A stretch of 64,000 nt of DNA, taken from NCBI RefSeq assembly GCF_004764705.1, contig NZ_SHLX01000024.1, positions 1 through 64,000 on the forward strand, in the 5' to 3' direction. Below, piece after piece: positions 50,488 to 59,148 of this stretch. The stretch's first letter is position 1. Each line of letters begins with the position of its first letter. A program made the position numbers and the translations under genes. Below the pieces are notes generated by a model. It did no database searches, was not told the origin of the DNA, and was given only the letters and a program-made list of their open reading frames with translations. The stretch comes from Paenibacillus cymbidii (GTDB lineage: Bacteria; Bacillota; Bacilli; Paenibacillales; NBRC-103111).

Positions 50488-52251
50488 ATGAGCACCCCCG
50501 CATTGGACCAGTTTTACGACATTCTGAGCAAGGAAAGCATTCGGGCGGTTTACCAGCCGATCGTATCGCTTACGGGTGGCGACATTTTTGGTTATGAAGC
50601 GCTTACCCGCGGTCCGGAAGGGAGCGACTATCGCAACCCCGAGCTGCTGTTCACGACGGCGGAGCAGGAAGGCGTGCTGTATCGGCTCGATTCGCTGGCG
50701 CGGGAGAAGGCGATTCGCGGCTCGATTCTGGAGCACGACCGGCAGAAGCTGTTTATCAACATTTCGTCCCACATTTTATACGACCCCCGATTCGTACCCG
50801 GCAAAACGATGGAAATTTTGCAGCAGAACGGCATGCGTCCGGAGCATATCGTTTTTGAGATTACCGAACGCAGCTCGATCGAGGACTTTACGCTGGCCAA
50901 AAAAATTCTGGCGCATTACCGCAGCCAAGGCTATAAAATCGCCATTGACGACGCCGGTGCGGGTTATTCGTCGCTGCAAGCGATCGCCGAGCTGAAGCCC
51001 GACTATATCAAAATCGATCGTTCCCTCATCAGCGGCATTCATCTGGACAAGGTGAAGGAATGCATTCTGGAATCGTTCGTCGCTTTTGCGAACAAAATGA
51101 ACATTTTGCTCGTGGCCGAAGGCATCGAGCAGCCGGAAGAGCTGGTCAAGGTCGTGCGTATGGGCGTTCATTACGCCCAAGGGTATTTGCTCGGCATGCC
51201 GTCGGCCGAAGCGGCTTCGATCAGCCAAACCATCATCGCCAATATTATGCAGCAAAAGCGCAACCTCGGCCCGCTCGGCGGTCACGTGACGATCGGGGAT
51301 GCCGCTTCGCCGATTCGCACGTTTGCGCCAAACGAACCGATTTCGGAAGTGGCCGGCTATTTCCACTCGCATCCGATGGAAACCGGCATCGTTGTCGCCA
51401 GCGATCAGGTGCCGGTCGGCCTGATTAACCGCGAGCGGCTGTTCCAGCAGCTTGCCGGGCAATACGGTTACTCGCTGTTCTGGAAGAAGACGCTGGACCA
51501 TGTGATGGATGCAGGCCCCCTGGTCGTCGACGAAATGCTGCCGGTCGAACAAGTATCGCGAATGGCGATGGCGCGCGACAATCACAGGCTGTACGATCTT
51601 GTCGTCATTACGAAGCTGGGGCGGCTCGCCGGCGTGGCGTCGATTCAATCGATTCTCGAATGCATCACCAAGGCGAGAGTGGAGCATGCGCGCGTTTCGA
51701 ACCCGCTGACCGGGCTGCCGGGCAACAGCGAAATCGACCGCGAACTGAGCGAGCGAATCGCGGGGGACGGCAAATTTTCCGTTATTTATGCGGATCTCGA
51801 TTATTTCAAATGGTTCAACGACCGGTACGGTTTTCGCAAGGGGGATCGGCTCATCCAATTTACGGCCGAGGTGATTCAGCAATCGATCGCGCTGCACGGA
51901 ACGCCGCGCGACTTCGTCGGCCATATCGGAGGCGACGATTTTATCGCGATTTCGAACACGGAGCGCCCGGAACGGCTTTGCGAGGATATTGTCCGCCGCT
52001 TCGACGAAGGGGTCGGTACTTTTTACGATGAGCAGCGGGCCTCGTACATGGAGGATCGGCACGGCAATCGGGTGGAAGGCGGGAGCGTGACGATTTCGCT
52101 GTCGCTCGTGTTGTGCGAGACGGGGCACAATCAAACGTCGCTGGAGCATATTTCGCAAACGGCGGCGACGCTCAAGAAACAAGCGAAATCGAAGCGCGGC
52201 AGCGTTTACGTATGCGCCTGCAACGACGAAGCGAACAGCTTGTCGAGCTGA
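50488..52251 (+). CDS. c-di-GMP signalling protein, EAL-CBS-GGDEF
   Basis: 587 residues, cytoplasmic. The N-terminal EAL phosphodiesterase domain (about 15-240) keeps GYEALTR, NISSHIL, FEITERSSI, IDDAGAGYSSLQ, KIDRSLI and AEGIEQPEEL, so it should hydrolyse c-di-GMP. A CBS pair follows (about 270-390), then a C-terminal GGDEF domain (about 405-565) whose active-site motif reads GGDDF (IGGDDFIAI), a conservative change. Activity as a cyclase is uncertain. ATG at 50488 follows GGAGAGGGG; ATG at 50443, with a weaker site, would add 15 residues. PhoP-box-like repeats precede it. Its last 46 bases overlap the convergent HAD gene. Confidence 0.92.
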   Translation: MSTPALDQFYDILSKESIRAVYQPIVSLTGGDIFGYEALTRGPEGSDYRNPELLFTTAEQEGVLYRLDSLAREKAIRGSILEHDRQKLFINISSHILYDPRFVPGKTMEILQQNGMRPEHIVFEITERSSIEDFTLAKKILAHYRSQGYKIAIDDAGAGYSSLQAIAELKPDYIKIDRSLISGIHLDKVKECILESFVAFANKMNILLVAEGIEQPEELVKVVRMGVHYAQGYLLGMPSAEAASISQTIIANIMQQKRNLGPLGGHVTIGDAASPIRTFAPNEPISEVAGYFHSHPMETGIVVASDQVPVGLINRERLFQQLAGQYGYSLFWKKTLDHVMDAGPLVVDEMLPVEQVSRMAMARDNHRLYDLVVITKLGRLAGVASIQSILECITKARVEHARVSNPLTGLPGNSEIDRELSERIAGDGKFSVIYADLDYFKWFNDRYGFRKGDRLIQFTAEVIQQSIALHGTPRDFVGHIGGDDFIAISNTERPERLCEDIVRRFDEGVGTFYDEQRASYMEDRHGNRVEGGSVTISLSLVLCETGHNQTSLEHISQTAATLKKQAKSKRGSVYVCACNDEANSLSS

Positions 52252-52982
52252 TCGAGCCTGCGCAGAATAAAAACACGGCGGCTTTCAACCTTGCGTTGGG
52301 AGCTTTTTTTGTTGTGCTCGGGGTGGATCCATATCGCGTCCATATCGGAGCGCACGGCGCCGATGATGTCGTTGCGCCAGGAATTGCCGATCATCACGCC
52401 TTGCGATGCCGCGATGTGCATATGCGAGACGGCGTGCCGGAACAGCGCGGGATTCGGCTTTCGCCATCCGCCCCGTTGCGACGCAAACACGTGCTGCCGC
52501 GGGATCAGCTTGAGCAACTGCAAACGCTCGAGCTGCATGTCGAGCTTCTCGGGGTTGCCGTTGCTGATGATGGCGAGCCGGTACGACGACGCCAGCTTGC
52601 GCAGCGTTTCCATGGCGCCGGGAACGAGCTTCGGCGTTTGCGTCTGCTTGTCGCGGATGCTGCGCAGCATCGCTTTGATCGTCGCATCGCCTGTGGGCAG
52701 CGGCAAATCTTGCAGGGCGTGGCGCATGCACGCCGATTGCAGCGCGGCGCGATCCTTGGCGGTGACGGATTTGCCGCGCTGGGACGACCGTTTGTTCCAT
52801 TCCTGCACATACGCCGCATAGGCCTGTTTGGCCCCGGCCTCGCGGTCGCCCGACCATCTTCCCATATATTCGCGCAACGTTTCCAGGAAGCTTCCTTCAA
52901 ACGACAGCTGCGGATCGACGAGCGTATGATTGACATCGAAAAAGATGACTTTTTTGTGCTCCGGATGAAACGCCGTCTTCAT
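52206..52982 (-). CDS. HAD-superfamily hydrolase with altered motif I
   Basis: 258 residues of the HAD fold. Motif I reads FFDVNHTLVD: the nucleophile D16 is kept, but the second Asp, the usual acid/base of phosphatases, is Asn (N18). Motif II is IISNGNP, motif III has Lys in GGWRKPNPALF, motif IV is MIGNSWRNDIIGA. DxN variants occur among dehalogenase-like members, so a phosphatase role is not assured. ATG at 52982 has AAGGAGC nine bases upstream. The 3' end overlaps the end of the EAL-CBS-GGDEF gene on the other strand by 46 bases. Confidence 0.85.
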   Translation of the reverse strand: MKTAFHPEHKKVIFFDVNHTLVDPQLSFEGSFLETLREYMGRWSGDREAGAKQAYAAYVQEWNKRSSQRGKSVTAKDRAALQSACMRHALQDLPLPTGDATIKAMLRSIRDKQTQTPKLVPGAMETLRKLASSYRLAIISNGNPEKLDMQLERLQLLKLIPRQHVFASQRGGWRKPNPALFRHAVSHMHIAASQGVMIGNSWRNDIIGAVRSDMDAIWIHPEHNKKSSQRKVESRRVFILRRLDQLDKLFASSLQAHT

Positions 52983-53103
52983 GTTGTTCGCTCCTTGCGG
53001 CACCGTGCCTTGCGGCGCCCTTTGCCTTAAGCATATGCGCCGCGGCGCTATGTATGCTATGATGAAAAGTGTGCGAAAAATGGACTGTGCGTGAGGTGCT
53101 TGG

Positions 53104-55761
53104 ATGAACAAGTTGATTCTCATTGACGGGAACAGTATTGCCAATCGCGCGTTTTATGCGCTTCCGCTGCTGAGCAATTCAAGCGGATTGCATACGAATG
53201 CGGTGTACGGTTTTACGACGATGCTGCTGAAATTGCTGGACGACCAGAAGCCGACTCATTTTCTCGTTGCGTTCGACGCGGGGAAGATCACCTTTCGGCA
53301 TAGCGAATACAAAGATTACAAAGGCGGAAGGGCGAAGACTCCTTCCGAGCTTTCGGAGCAGTTTCCGCTGGTGAAGGAGCTGCTGCGGGCGTTCGGCATT
53401 TCGCAATTCGAGCTGTCCGGCTACGAGGCGGACGATATCATCGGCACGATGACGCGGCTCGCCGACGAGCGCGGAGAGCAGGTGCTTGTCGTCACCGGCG
53501 ACAAGGATATGCTGCAGCTCGCATCCGAGCATGTGACGATCGCCCTGACGCGCAAAGGGATCAGCGAAGTGGAGCTGTTCGACCCGGCGCATATCCGCGA
53601 GGTGTACGGCTTGGCGCCGAAGCAGATCACCGACCTGAAAGGGCTGATGGGCGACGCCTCGGACAACATCCCCGGCATTCCCGGCGTCGGCGAGAAGACG
53701 GCGCTCAAGCTGCTGCACCAATACGAGACGGTGGAAGGCGTACTGGCGCATGCGAACGAGCTCGCGGGCAAAATGCAGGAGAAGGTCGCCGCCCACGAAG
53801 CCGATGCGCGCATGAGCAAGGACCTGGCGACCATTTACCGCGAGGTGCCGCTCGAATTGACGTGGGACGAGCTGGCTTACGCCGGCTATGAAGGCCAGGC
53901 GCTGGCCGCGATGTTCCGCAAGCTGGAGTTCAAGTCGATGCTGGAGAAGATGGATTTCAGCGGGGGAGCGGACGACGCGGATAACGAGCCTGCGGACGAG
54001 CTCGCCGTCGAAACGCTTCACGAAAGCGGGATGGCCGCTTTCATCGCAAACGAGCTGCCGCTTGCCGATACGCTGCACGTCGAGGTGGCGGGAGACAACC
54101 CGCACATTGGGGACGTGATCGGCCTGGCCATTTACGTGGCGGGCCACAGCTGGTTCGTGCCGAAAGCCGAGCTGCTGTCGCCGGCGGCGGCGCCGATTCG
54201 CGACTGGCTGGGAGATGCGGAGAAGCCGAAGAAGCTGTTCGATCTGCATCGCGCGGAGATCGCACTGCACTGGCTCGGCATCGAGCTGCGCGGATGCGTC
54301 TTCGACGTGCATCTGGCCGGTTATTTGCTCGATCCGACCGATTCGTCCGGCCATTCGCTGTATTTGATCGCATCGAAGCACGGTTATGCCGGCGTGAAGG
54401 ACGACGAAGCCGTCTTCGGCAAAGGCGCCAAGTTCCGCGTGCCGGACGAGGCGACGCTGGCCGCGCATCTCGGCCGCAAAGCGGCGGCCGTTCACTCGTT
54501 GGCGCCGTCGCTGGAGCGTCTGCTCGGCGAAGGCGGCATGCTCGGCCTTTTCCGCCAATTGGAGCTGCCGCTTTCGTCCGTGCTTGCCGCGATGGAGAAG
54601 CAAGGCATCAAGGTGAACAAGGACGAGCTGCGCAAGCACGGCGACGAAATCGCCGTCAAGCTGGAAGCGATCGTTGCCGCGATCTACCGCCAGGCCGGCA
54701 TGGAGTTCAATATCGGTTCGCCGAAACAGCTCGGCGAAGTATTGTTCGAGAAGCTCGGGCTTCCCGTGTACAAGAAGACGAAAACCGGCTATTCGACCGA
54801 CGCCGAAGTGCTGGAATGGCTGCGGCCGAAAAATGAAATCGTCGGCAATATATTGCTCTACCGGCAGCTGGCCAAGCTGCAGTCGACCTACGTCGAAGGC
54901 TTGCTCAAGGAAGTGCGCGAGGATACGGGGCGCATCCATACGTATTACCAGCAGACGATCGCCGCCACCGGCCGGCTCAGCAGCCAGTTCCCGAACTTGC
55001 AGAATATCCCGATCCGGCTTGAGGAAGGACGCAAAATACGCAAAGTGTTCGTCCCGCGCGAGCCGGGCTGGCACATTCTCGCCGCCGACTACTCGCAGAT
55101 CGAGCTGCGCGTGTTGGCGCACATTTCGGGCGACGAGGGCTTAAGCGCCGCGTTTCATAACGACATGGACATTCATACGAAGACGGCGATGGACGTATTC
55201 GGCGTCGAAGCGTCGCAGGTCGACAGCAACATGCGCAGGCAGGCGAAGGCGGTCAACTTCGGCATCGTGTACGGCATCAGCGACTACGGGTTATCGCAGA
55301 ACCTTGACATCACCCGTGCCGAGGCGGCCAAATTTATCGAGCAATATTTTGCCGCCTTCCGGGGCGTGCGCCGTTATATGGACGACATCGTGCTGAAAGC
55401 GCGCATGGACGGTTTTGTGACGACATTGCTCGGGCGCCGGCGTTATTTGCCGGAAATTGCGGCATCGAACTTCAACCTTCGTTCGTTCGCCGAACGGACG
55501 GCGATGAATACGCCGATCCAGGGAACGGCGGCGGATATTATCAAGCAGGCGATGGTGCAATTGGCGGCGCGCCTCAAGGAGCGCAAGCTGAGAAGCCGCA
55601 TGCTGCTTCAGGTGCATGACGAACTGGTGTTCGAAGTGCCGGAGGACGAGCTCGAGACGATGCGCGAGCTGGTGCCGAACGTCATGGAAAACTGCATCGC
55701 GCTTAACGTGCCGCTGAAGGCGGATGTCAGCGATGGCTGGAACTGGTACGAAGCGAAATAA
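53104..55761 (+). CDS. polA: DNA polymerase I
   Basis: 885 residues. The 5'-3' exonuclease domain (about 1-290) begins LILIDGNSIANRAFYALP and has the metal-site stretches GYEADDIIGTMTRLAD and VTGDKDMLQL. The middle domain (about 300-470) is a 3'-5' exonuclease fold whose DxE metal motif is not visible (LHVEVAGDNPH), as in other Bacillus-type PolA, so proofreading is probably absent. The polymerase domain has DYSQIELRVLAHISGD, RRQAKAVNFGIVYG and QVHDELVFEV. It fills gaps in repair and Okazaki-fragment processing. It heads polA-mutM-ytaF-coaE, an order shared with B. subtilis. Confidence 0.97.
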   Translation: MNKLILIDGNSIANRAFYALPLLSNSSGLHTNAVYGFTTMLLKLLDDQKPTHFLVAFDAGKITFRHSEYKDYKGGRAKTPSELSEQFPLVKELLRAFGISQFELSGYEADDIIGTMTRLADERGEQVLVVTGDKDMLQLASEHVTIALTRKGISEVELFDPAHIREVYGLAPKQITDLKGLMGDASDNIPGIPGVGEKTALKLLHQYETVEGVLAHANELAGKMQEKVAAHEADARMSKDLATIYREVPLELTWDELAYAGYEGQALAAMFRKLEFKSMLEKMDFSGGADDADNEPADELAVETLHESGMAAFIANELPLADTLHVEVAGDNPHIGDVIGLAIYVAGHSWFVPKAELLSPAAAPIRDWLGDAEKPKKLFDLHRAEIALHWLGIELRGCVFDVHLAGYLLDPTDSSGHSLYLIASKHGYAGVKDDEAVFGKGAKFRVPDEATLAAHLGRKAAAVHSLAPSLERLLGEGGMLGLFRQLELPLSSVLAAMEKQGIKVNKDELRKHGDEIAVKLEAIVAAIYRQAGMEFNIGSPKQLGEVLFEKLGLPVYKKTKTGYSTDAEVLEWLRPKNEIVGNILLYRQLAKLQSTYVEGLLKEVREDTGRIHTYYQQTIAATGRLSSQFPNLQNIPIRLEEGRKIRKVFVPREPGWHILAADYSQIELRVLAHISGDEGLSAAFHNDMDIHTKTAMDVFGVEASQVDSNMRRQAKAVNFGIVYGISDYGLSQNLDITRAEAAKFIEQYFAAFRGVRRYMDDIVLKARMDGFVTTLLGRRRYLPEIAASNFNLRSFAERTAMNTPIQGTAADIIKQAMVQLAARLKERKLRSRMLLQVHDELVFEVPEDELETMRELVPNVMENCIALNVPLKADVSDGWNWYEAK

Positions 55762-55835
55762 CCGCGCGAAGACGCGGCGGCGTGTCTTGTTGACGGCTGC
55801 CGACGTCTTCGGGCGCATTTTAGAGGTGAATGAAT

Positions 55836-56687
55836 ATGCCGGAATTGCCGGAGGTAGAAACGGTAACAAGAACGCTGCGGCAACTCGTCGTCGGCAAAAC
55901 GATCGAACGCGTGTCGGTTCGTTTGCCCCGCATTATCCAGAAGCCGGAGGAGCCGGAACAGTTTGCGGATGCGCTGCGCGGCCAAACGATCGAAGCGATC
56001 GAACGGCGGGGCAAGTTTATCCGGTTTCTGATGAGCGAGCTCGTGCTGGTCTCGCATTTGCGGATGGAAGGCCGTTACGGCGTTTATGCCGCGGACGAGC
56101 CGATCGAGCTGCATACGCATGTCGTGTTCCATTTTGCCGATGGCACCGAACTGCGGTATCGGGACGTGCGCCAATTCGGCACGATGCACCTGTTCCTTCC
56201 CGGCCAGGAGCTGGTGTCGCCGCCGCTGCGCAAGCTGGGGCTGGAGCCGCTTGGCGGCGAGTTTACGCTGGAAGCGTTCAAGCGCACGATCGGCGAACGC
56301 CCGACCAAAATCAAGCCGCTGCTGCTGAACCAGGAATATGTCGCCGGACTCGGCAACATCTATGTGGACGAAGCGCTGCACGGCGCCGGCCTTCATCCGG
56401 AACGGCAGGCTTCCTCGCTTACCGCCGCCGATCTGGCTCGTCTTCACGAGTCGATCGTAACGACGCTGCAAAGCGCCGTCGACGCCGGAGGCTCGTCGAT
56501 CAAATCGTATGTCAACGGCCAAGGCGAAATGGGCATGTTCCAGCAGCAGCTGAACGTATACGGCCGCAAGGCGGAGCCATGTCATACATGCGGCGAGCCG
56601 GTCGTCAAGACGGTGCTTGCCGGCCGCGGCACCCATTTCTGCCCGCGCTGCCAGCCGCCCGGGCCGCGGCAGCGCAAGCAGGATTGA
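55836..56687 (+). CDS. mutM: Formamidopyrimidine-DNA glycosylase
   Basis: 283 residues. Excises oxidised purines such as 8-oxoguanine and cuts the strand. It begins MPELPEVETVTRTL, giving the catalytic Pro2 and Glu3 after Met removal, so ATG at 55836 must be used and not ATG at 55830; GAGGTG lies six bases upstream. The H2TH region has QEYVAGLGNIYVDEAL, and the C-terminal zinc finger is CHTCGEPVVKT...CPRCQPPG. Second gene of the polA operon. Confidence 0.97.
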   Translation: MPELPEVETVTRTLRQLVVGKTIERVSVRLPRIIQKPEEPEQFADALRGQTIEAIERRGKFIRFLMSELVLVSHLRMEGRYGVYAADEPIELHTHVVFHFADGTELRYRDVRQFGTMHLFLPGQELVSPPLRKLGLEPLGGEFTLEAFKRTIGERPTKIKPLLLNQEYVAGLGNIYVDEALHGAGLHPERQASSLTAADLARLHESIVTTLQSAVDAGGSSIKSYVNGQGEMGMFQQQLNVYGRKAEPCHTCGEPVVKTVLAGRGTHFCPRCQPPGPRQRKQD

Positions 56688-56770
56688 TTTTGGGCAGTCA
56701 CCCATCGTTCTTCTCTCCCATAAGCTAGTAAGGGATACGGCTTGCTGCGCGAGCCGGAAGGAGGACGATC

Positions 56771-57469
56771 ATGCTGGCTTTCCTTTCTCTGTCGGTGCTT
56801 GCGTTTGCCTTGAGTCTGGACAGTTTTGGCGTTGGGGTGACATACGGGCTCCGGCGCATCAAAATTCCGATGCTGTCGCTTGCGATTATCGCCGCGTTGT
56901 CGGGCGCCGTCATTTTCGCTTCGATGCAGATCGGCGTATGGCTGGCGGATTATGTGTCCGAGTCGCTGGCCAAGGCGGCGGGAGCCGTCATCCTGGTCGG
57001 CATCGGCATCTGGGCGGTCGTGCAGGTGATCTTGCGCAAGAGCGGAGATACGCCGTCGCAAGACATATCGCCGGAGCAGGCCGAAGCGAAGCCGCAAGAC
57101 AGGGAGCCGGATGAAAAGCGCCCCATTGTGCATATTGAAATCAAGATGCTTGGACTGGTCATTCAAATATTGCGTACTCCGCATGTCGCCGACGTCGACC
57201 GTTCGGGCGCGATCAGCGCCTCCGAGGCGCTGTTGCTTGGTCTGGCGCTGTCGCTCGACGCGTTTGGCGCCGGGATCGGCGCCGCCTTCATCGGATTCGC
57301 CCCGTCGCTGACGGCGATCGTTATTGCGTTTTCCAGCTATTTGTTCATTGCGGCGGGATTGCGGGTAGGGTATTTGTTCGCGGATGCATCGTGGATGCGG
57401 CGGCTGTCGATTGTGCCAGGATGCCTGCTCATCGTCATCGGCGTGATGAAAATGTTATCCAGTTTATAG
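56771..57469 (+). CDS. ytaF: Sporulation membrane protein YtaF (MntP-like)
   Basis: 232 residues in two similar halves, each with about three membrane segments and a repeated motif: SLDSFGVGVTYGLR in the first and SLDAFGAGIGAAFIG in the second. These match YtaF of spore-formers and the wider MntP manganese-exporter fold; whether YtaF moves metal is not settled. A hydrophilic loop of about 45 residues separates the halves. GGAAGGAGG lies before the ATG. In B. subtilis it lies between mutM and coaE, as here. Confidence 0.92.
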   Translation: MLAFLSLSVLAFALSLDSFGVGVTYGLRRIKIPMLSLAIIAALSGAVIFASMQIGVWLADYVSESLAKAAGAVILVGIGIWAVVQVILRKSGDTPSQDISPEQAEAKPQDREPDEKRPIVHIEIKMLGLVIQILRTPHVADVDRSGAISASEALLLGLALSLDAFGAGIGAAFIGFAPSLTAIVIAFSSYLFIAAGLRVGYLFADASWMRRLSIVPGCLLIVIGVMKMLSSL

Positions 57470-57511
57470 GCCAACTTTTTTTTGAACTACCTCTGGTAAG
57501 GGGCGATCTTC

Positions 57512-58108
57512 ATGAATATTGGGTTAACCGGCGGCATTGCCTGCGGCAAGAGCACCGTCGCCGATTCGCTCGTACGCCGCGGCGCGCTGCTGATCGATGC
57601 GGACCGGATCGCCCGGGAAGTCGTCGTTCCCGGCAGTCCGGCGCTGGCGCTCGTCGCCCGGCGGTTCGGACAAGCCGTCATCGCCGAAGACGGAACGCTT
57701 TCGCGGAAGAAGCTGGGCGATATCATCTTCGCCGACGCTTCGGCGCGCAAAGATTTGGAGGCGATTCTGCATCCCGCCATCCGCCGCGAGATGATCGCCC
57801 GCATGGAGCAGGCGGAACGGGAGCGGCCGGAGCGGCTCGTTGTGGTGGACGTGCCGCTGTTGTACGAGTCGGGCCTGACGGCCATGTTCGACGAGGTGAT
57901 GGTCGTCTATGTGCCGGAGCAGATGCAACTGCAGCGGCTTATGGCGCGGGACGGGACAAGCGAAGAGACGGCCAGGCTCCGCATCGCCGCGCAGCTGCCG
58001 ATCGAGCGCAAGAAAGAGCAGGCGGACGTCGTCATCGACAATTCGGGCACGCTTGCCGAAACCGAACTTCAGCTGGACACGTTCTGGCGACGAAAGGGGC
58101 TGACATGA
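57512..58108 (+). CDS. coaE: Dephospho-CoA kinase
   Basis: 198 residues. Phosphorylates dephospho-CoA in the last step of CoA synthesis. Walker A is GLTGGIACGKSTVAD at the N-terminus; further motifs are LIDADRIAREVV and VVVDVPLLYESGL, and the lid has LMARDGTSEETARLRIAAQLP. AAGGGG precedes the ATG. The last four bases overlap the next gene (ATGA). Confidence 0.96.
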   Translation: MNIGLTGGIACGKSTVADSLVRRGALLIDADRIAREVVVPGSPALALVARRFGQAVIAEDGTLSRKKLGDIIFADASARKDLEAILHPAIRREMIARMEQAERERPERLVVVDVPLLYESGLTAMFDEVMVVYVPEQMQLQRLMARDGTSEETARLRIAAQLPIERKKEQADVVIDNSGTLAETELQLDTFWRRKGLT

Positions 58109-58671
58109 GCTTCTTCCGCACCAAACGATTCTGGGCCATCGTGTTGGCCGCGCTGCTCCTGACGCTGTTTTATAGGAGCACGTGGCTCGGCAAGCTGATG
58201 TATCCGATCCATTACCGGGATGAGATCGAGGCCGGAGCCGGCCGTTACGCCGTCGATCCGCTATTGATCGCCGCCATCATTCGCGTCGAAAGCAATTACA
58301 AGCCGGAGCCCAGATCGCGCAAGGGGGCTGTCGGATTGATGCAGCTGATGCCGGATACGGCGGAATGGATATTCGGCATGGAGGACGGCCTTCGTAACCT
58401 GACGCTTGACGATCTGGACGATCCTGCGGTCAATATCAAGGTGGGCAGCAAATATGTCGATCTGCTCGTCAAGCAGTTCGAGCATAACCTGGCGGAAGTG
58501 CTTGCAGCCTACAACGCAGGGCAAGGCAACGTCGTCAAGTGGCGGCAGACGGGGGTATGGGACGGAAAGCCGGAGCACATCGCGGATATCCCGTTTGCCG
58601 AAACGCGCAAATACGTCGATCGGGTATTGTATTACTACGACAAGTACGTCCAGGTTTACTCGGAGCAATAA
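58105..58671 (+). CDS. Membrane-anchored lytic transglycosylase (SLT domain)
   Basis: 188 residues. An N-terminal membrane anchor or signal (about 9-24), then a Slt70-like catalytic domain: the catalytic Glu is in AAIIRVESNYKPEPRSRKGAVGLMQLMPDTAEW (ES and GLMQLMP cores), with YNAGQGNVVKW and YVDRVLYYYDKY. Cuts peptidoglycan glycan strands. Starts within the coaE stop, so it is coupled to CoA synthesis by position only. This gene after coaE is typical of Paenibacillaceae and absent from that slot in B. subtilis, as far as I recall. Confidence 0.93.
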   Translation: MSFFRTKRFWAIVLAALLLTLFYRSTWLGKLMYPIHYRDEIEAGAGRYAVDPLLIAAIIRVESNYKPEPRSRKGAVGLMQLMPDTAEWIFGMEDGLRNLTLDDLDDPAVNIKVGSKYVDLLVKQFEHNLAEVLAAYNAGQGNVVKWRQTGVWDGKPEHIADIPFAETRKYVDRVLYYYDKYVQVYSEQ

Positions 58672-58674
58672 AAG

Positions 58675-58721
58675 AAGCATTGGACGGGCTCTGAACAGAG
58701 CCGGTCGTCCAATGCTTCTCC
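58675..58721. terminator. Terminator between transglycosylase and ssp genes
   Basis: Long stem AGAAGCATTGGACG (58675-58688) with CGTCCAATGCTTCT (58708-58721) and an inner GGCTCT/AGAGCC. The flanking AAAA on the left gives a U run for the minus-strand spore-protein gene. Confidence 0.85.
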
Positions 58722-58779
58722 AATCTTCCTTGCGCTTATCGCAACCGTTAAGCGCTCGTATCGTCAGAAAATAACGTTG

Positions 58780-59004
58780 TTAACGTGCGCTGCCTGCCAG
58801 TTGCTGCTCAGCGATTTGCACGAGACGACGAGTGATGTTACCACCGATCGAACCTGCATCGCGAGTGGCCATGTTGCCCATGTAACCGTCTTGCGGGATG
58901 GCGATGCCAAGCTCTTGAGCGACTTCGTATTTCAGTTGGTCGAGAGCAGCATTCGCTTGCGGTACAACGAGTTGGTTGCTGCTGCGGGATTGACTGGATG
59001 CCAT
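58780..59004 (-). CDS. Alpha/beta-type small acid-soluble spore protein
   Basis: 74 residues. The sequence (NQLVVPQANAALDQLKYEVAQELGI, cited by its QLKYEVAQELG core, then GNMATRDAGSIGGNITRRLVQIAE) is a typical alpha/beta SASP, which coats spore DNA and protects it from UV and heat. KYEVAQELG holds the expected Gpr protease cleavage site. AGGAGG lies eight or nine bases before the ATG, and a sigma-G-type promoter stands upstream, so it should be made in the forespore. It proves the host is an endospore former. Confidence 0.96.
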   Translation of the reverse strand: MASSQSRSSNQLVVPQANAALDQLKYEVAQELGIAIPQDGYMGNMATRDAGSIGGNITRRLVQIAEQQLAGSAR

Positions 59005-59035
59005 GTTTGTTCACCTCCTTGTCGGTTGGTAACTC

Positions 59036-59064
59036 TATTATGCTCGGATACGCACAGATCATTA
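59036..59064 (-). promoter_or_regulatory. Sigma-G-type promoter of the spore-protein gene
   Basis: On the minus strand, TAATG (59064-59060), a 17-bp spacer and CATAATA (59042-59036), 31 bases before the start codon. This fits the sigma-G consensus (HATR and CATNNTA). Confidence 0.72.
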
Positions 59065-59148
59065 CAGGTAACAGCTGGGAAATTTTTGCCGGCCGCACGC
59101 GTTCGTTTATCGCGATCGCACGTCGAGGAGAGTGGGAGGAAATGACTC

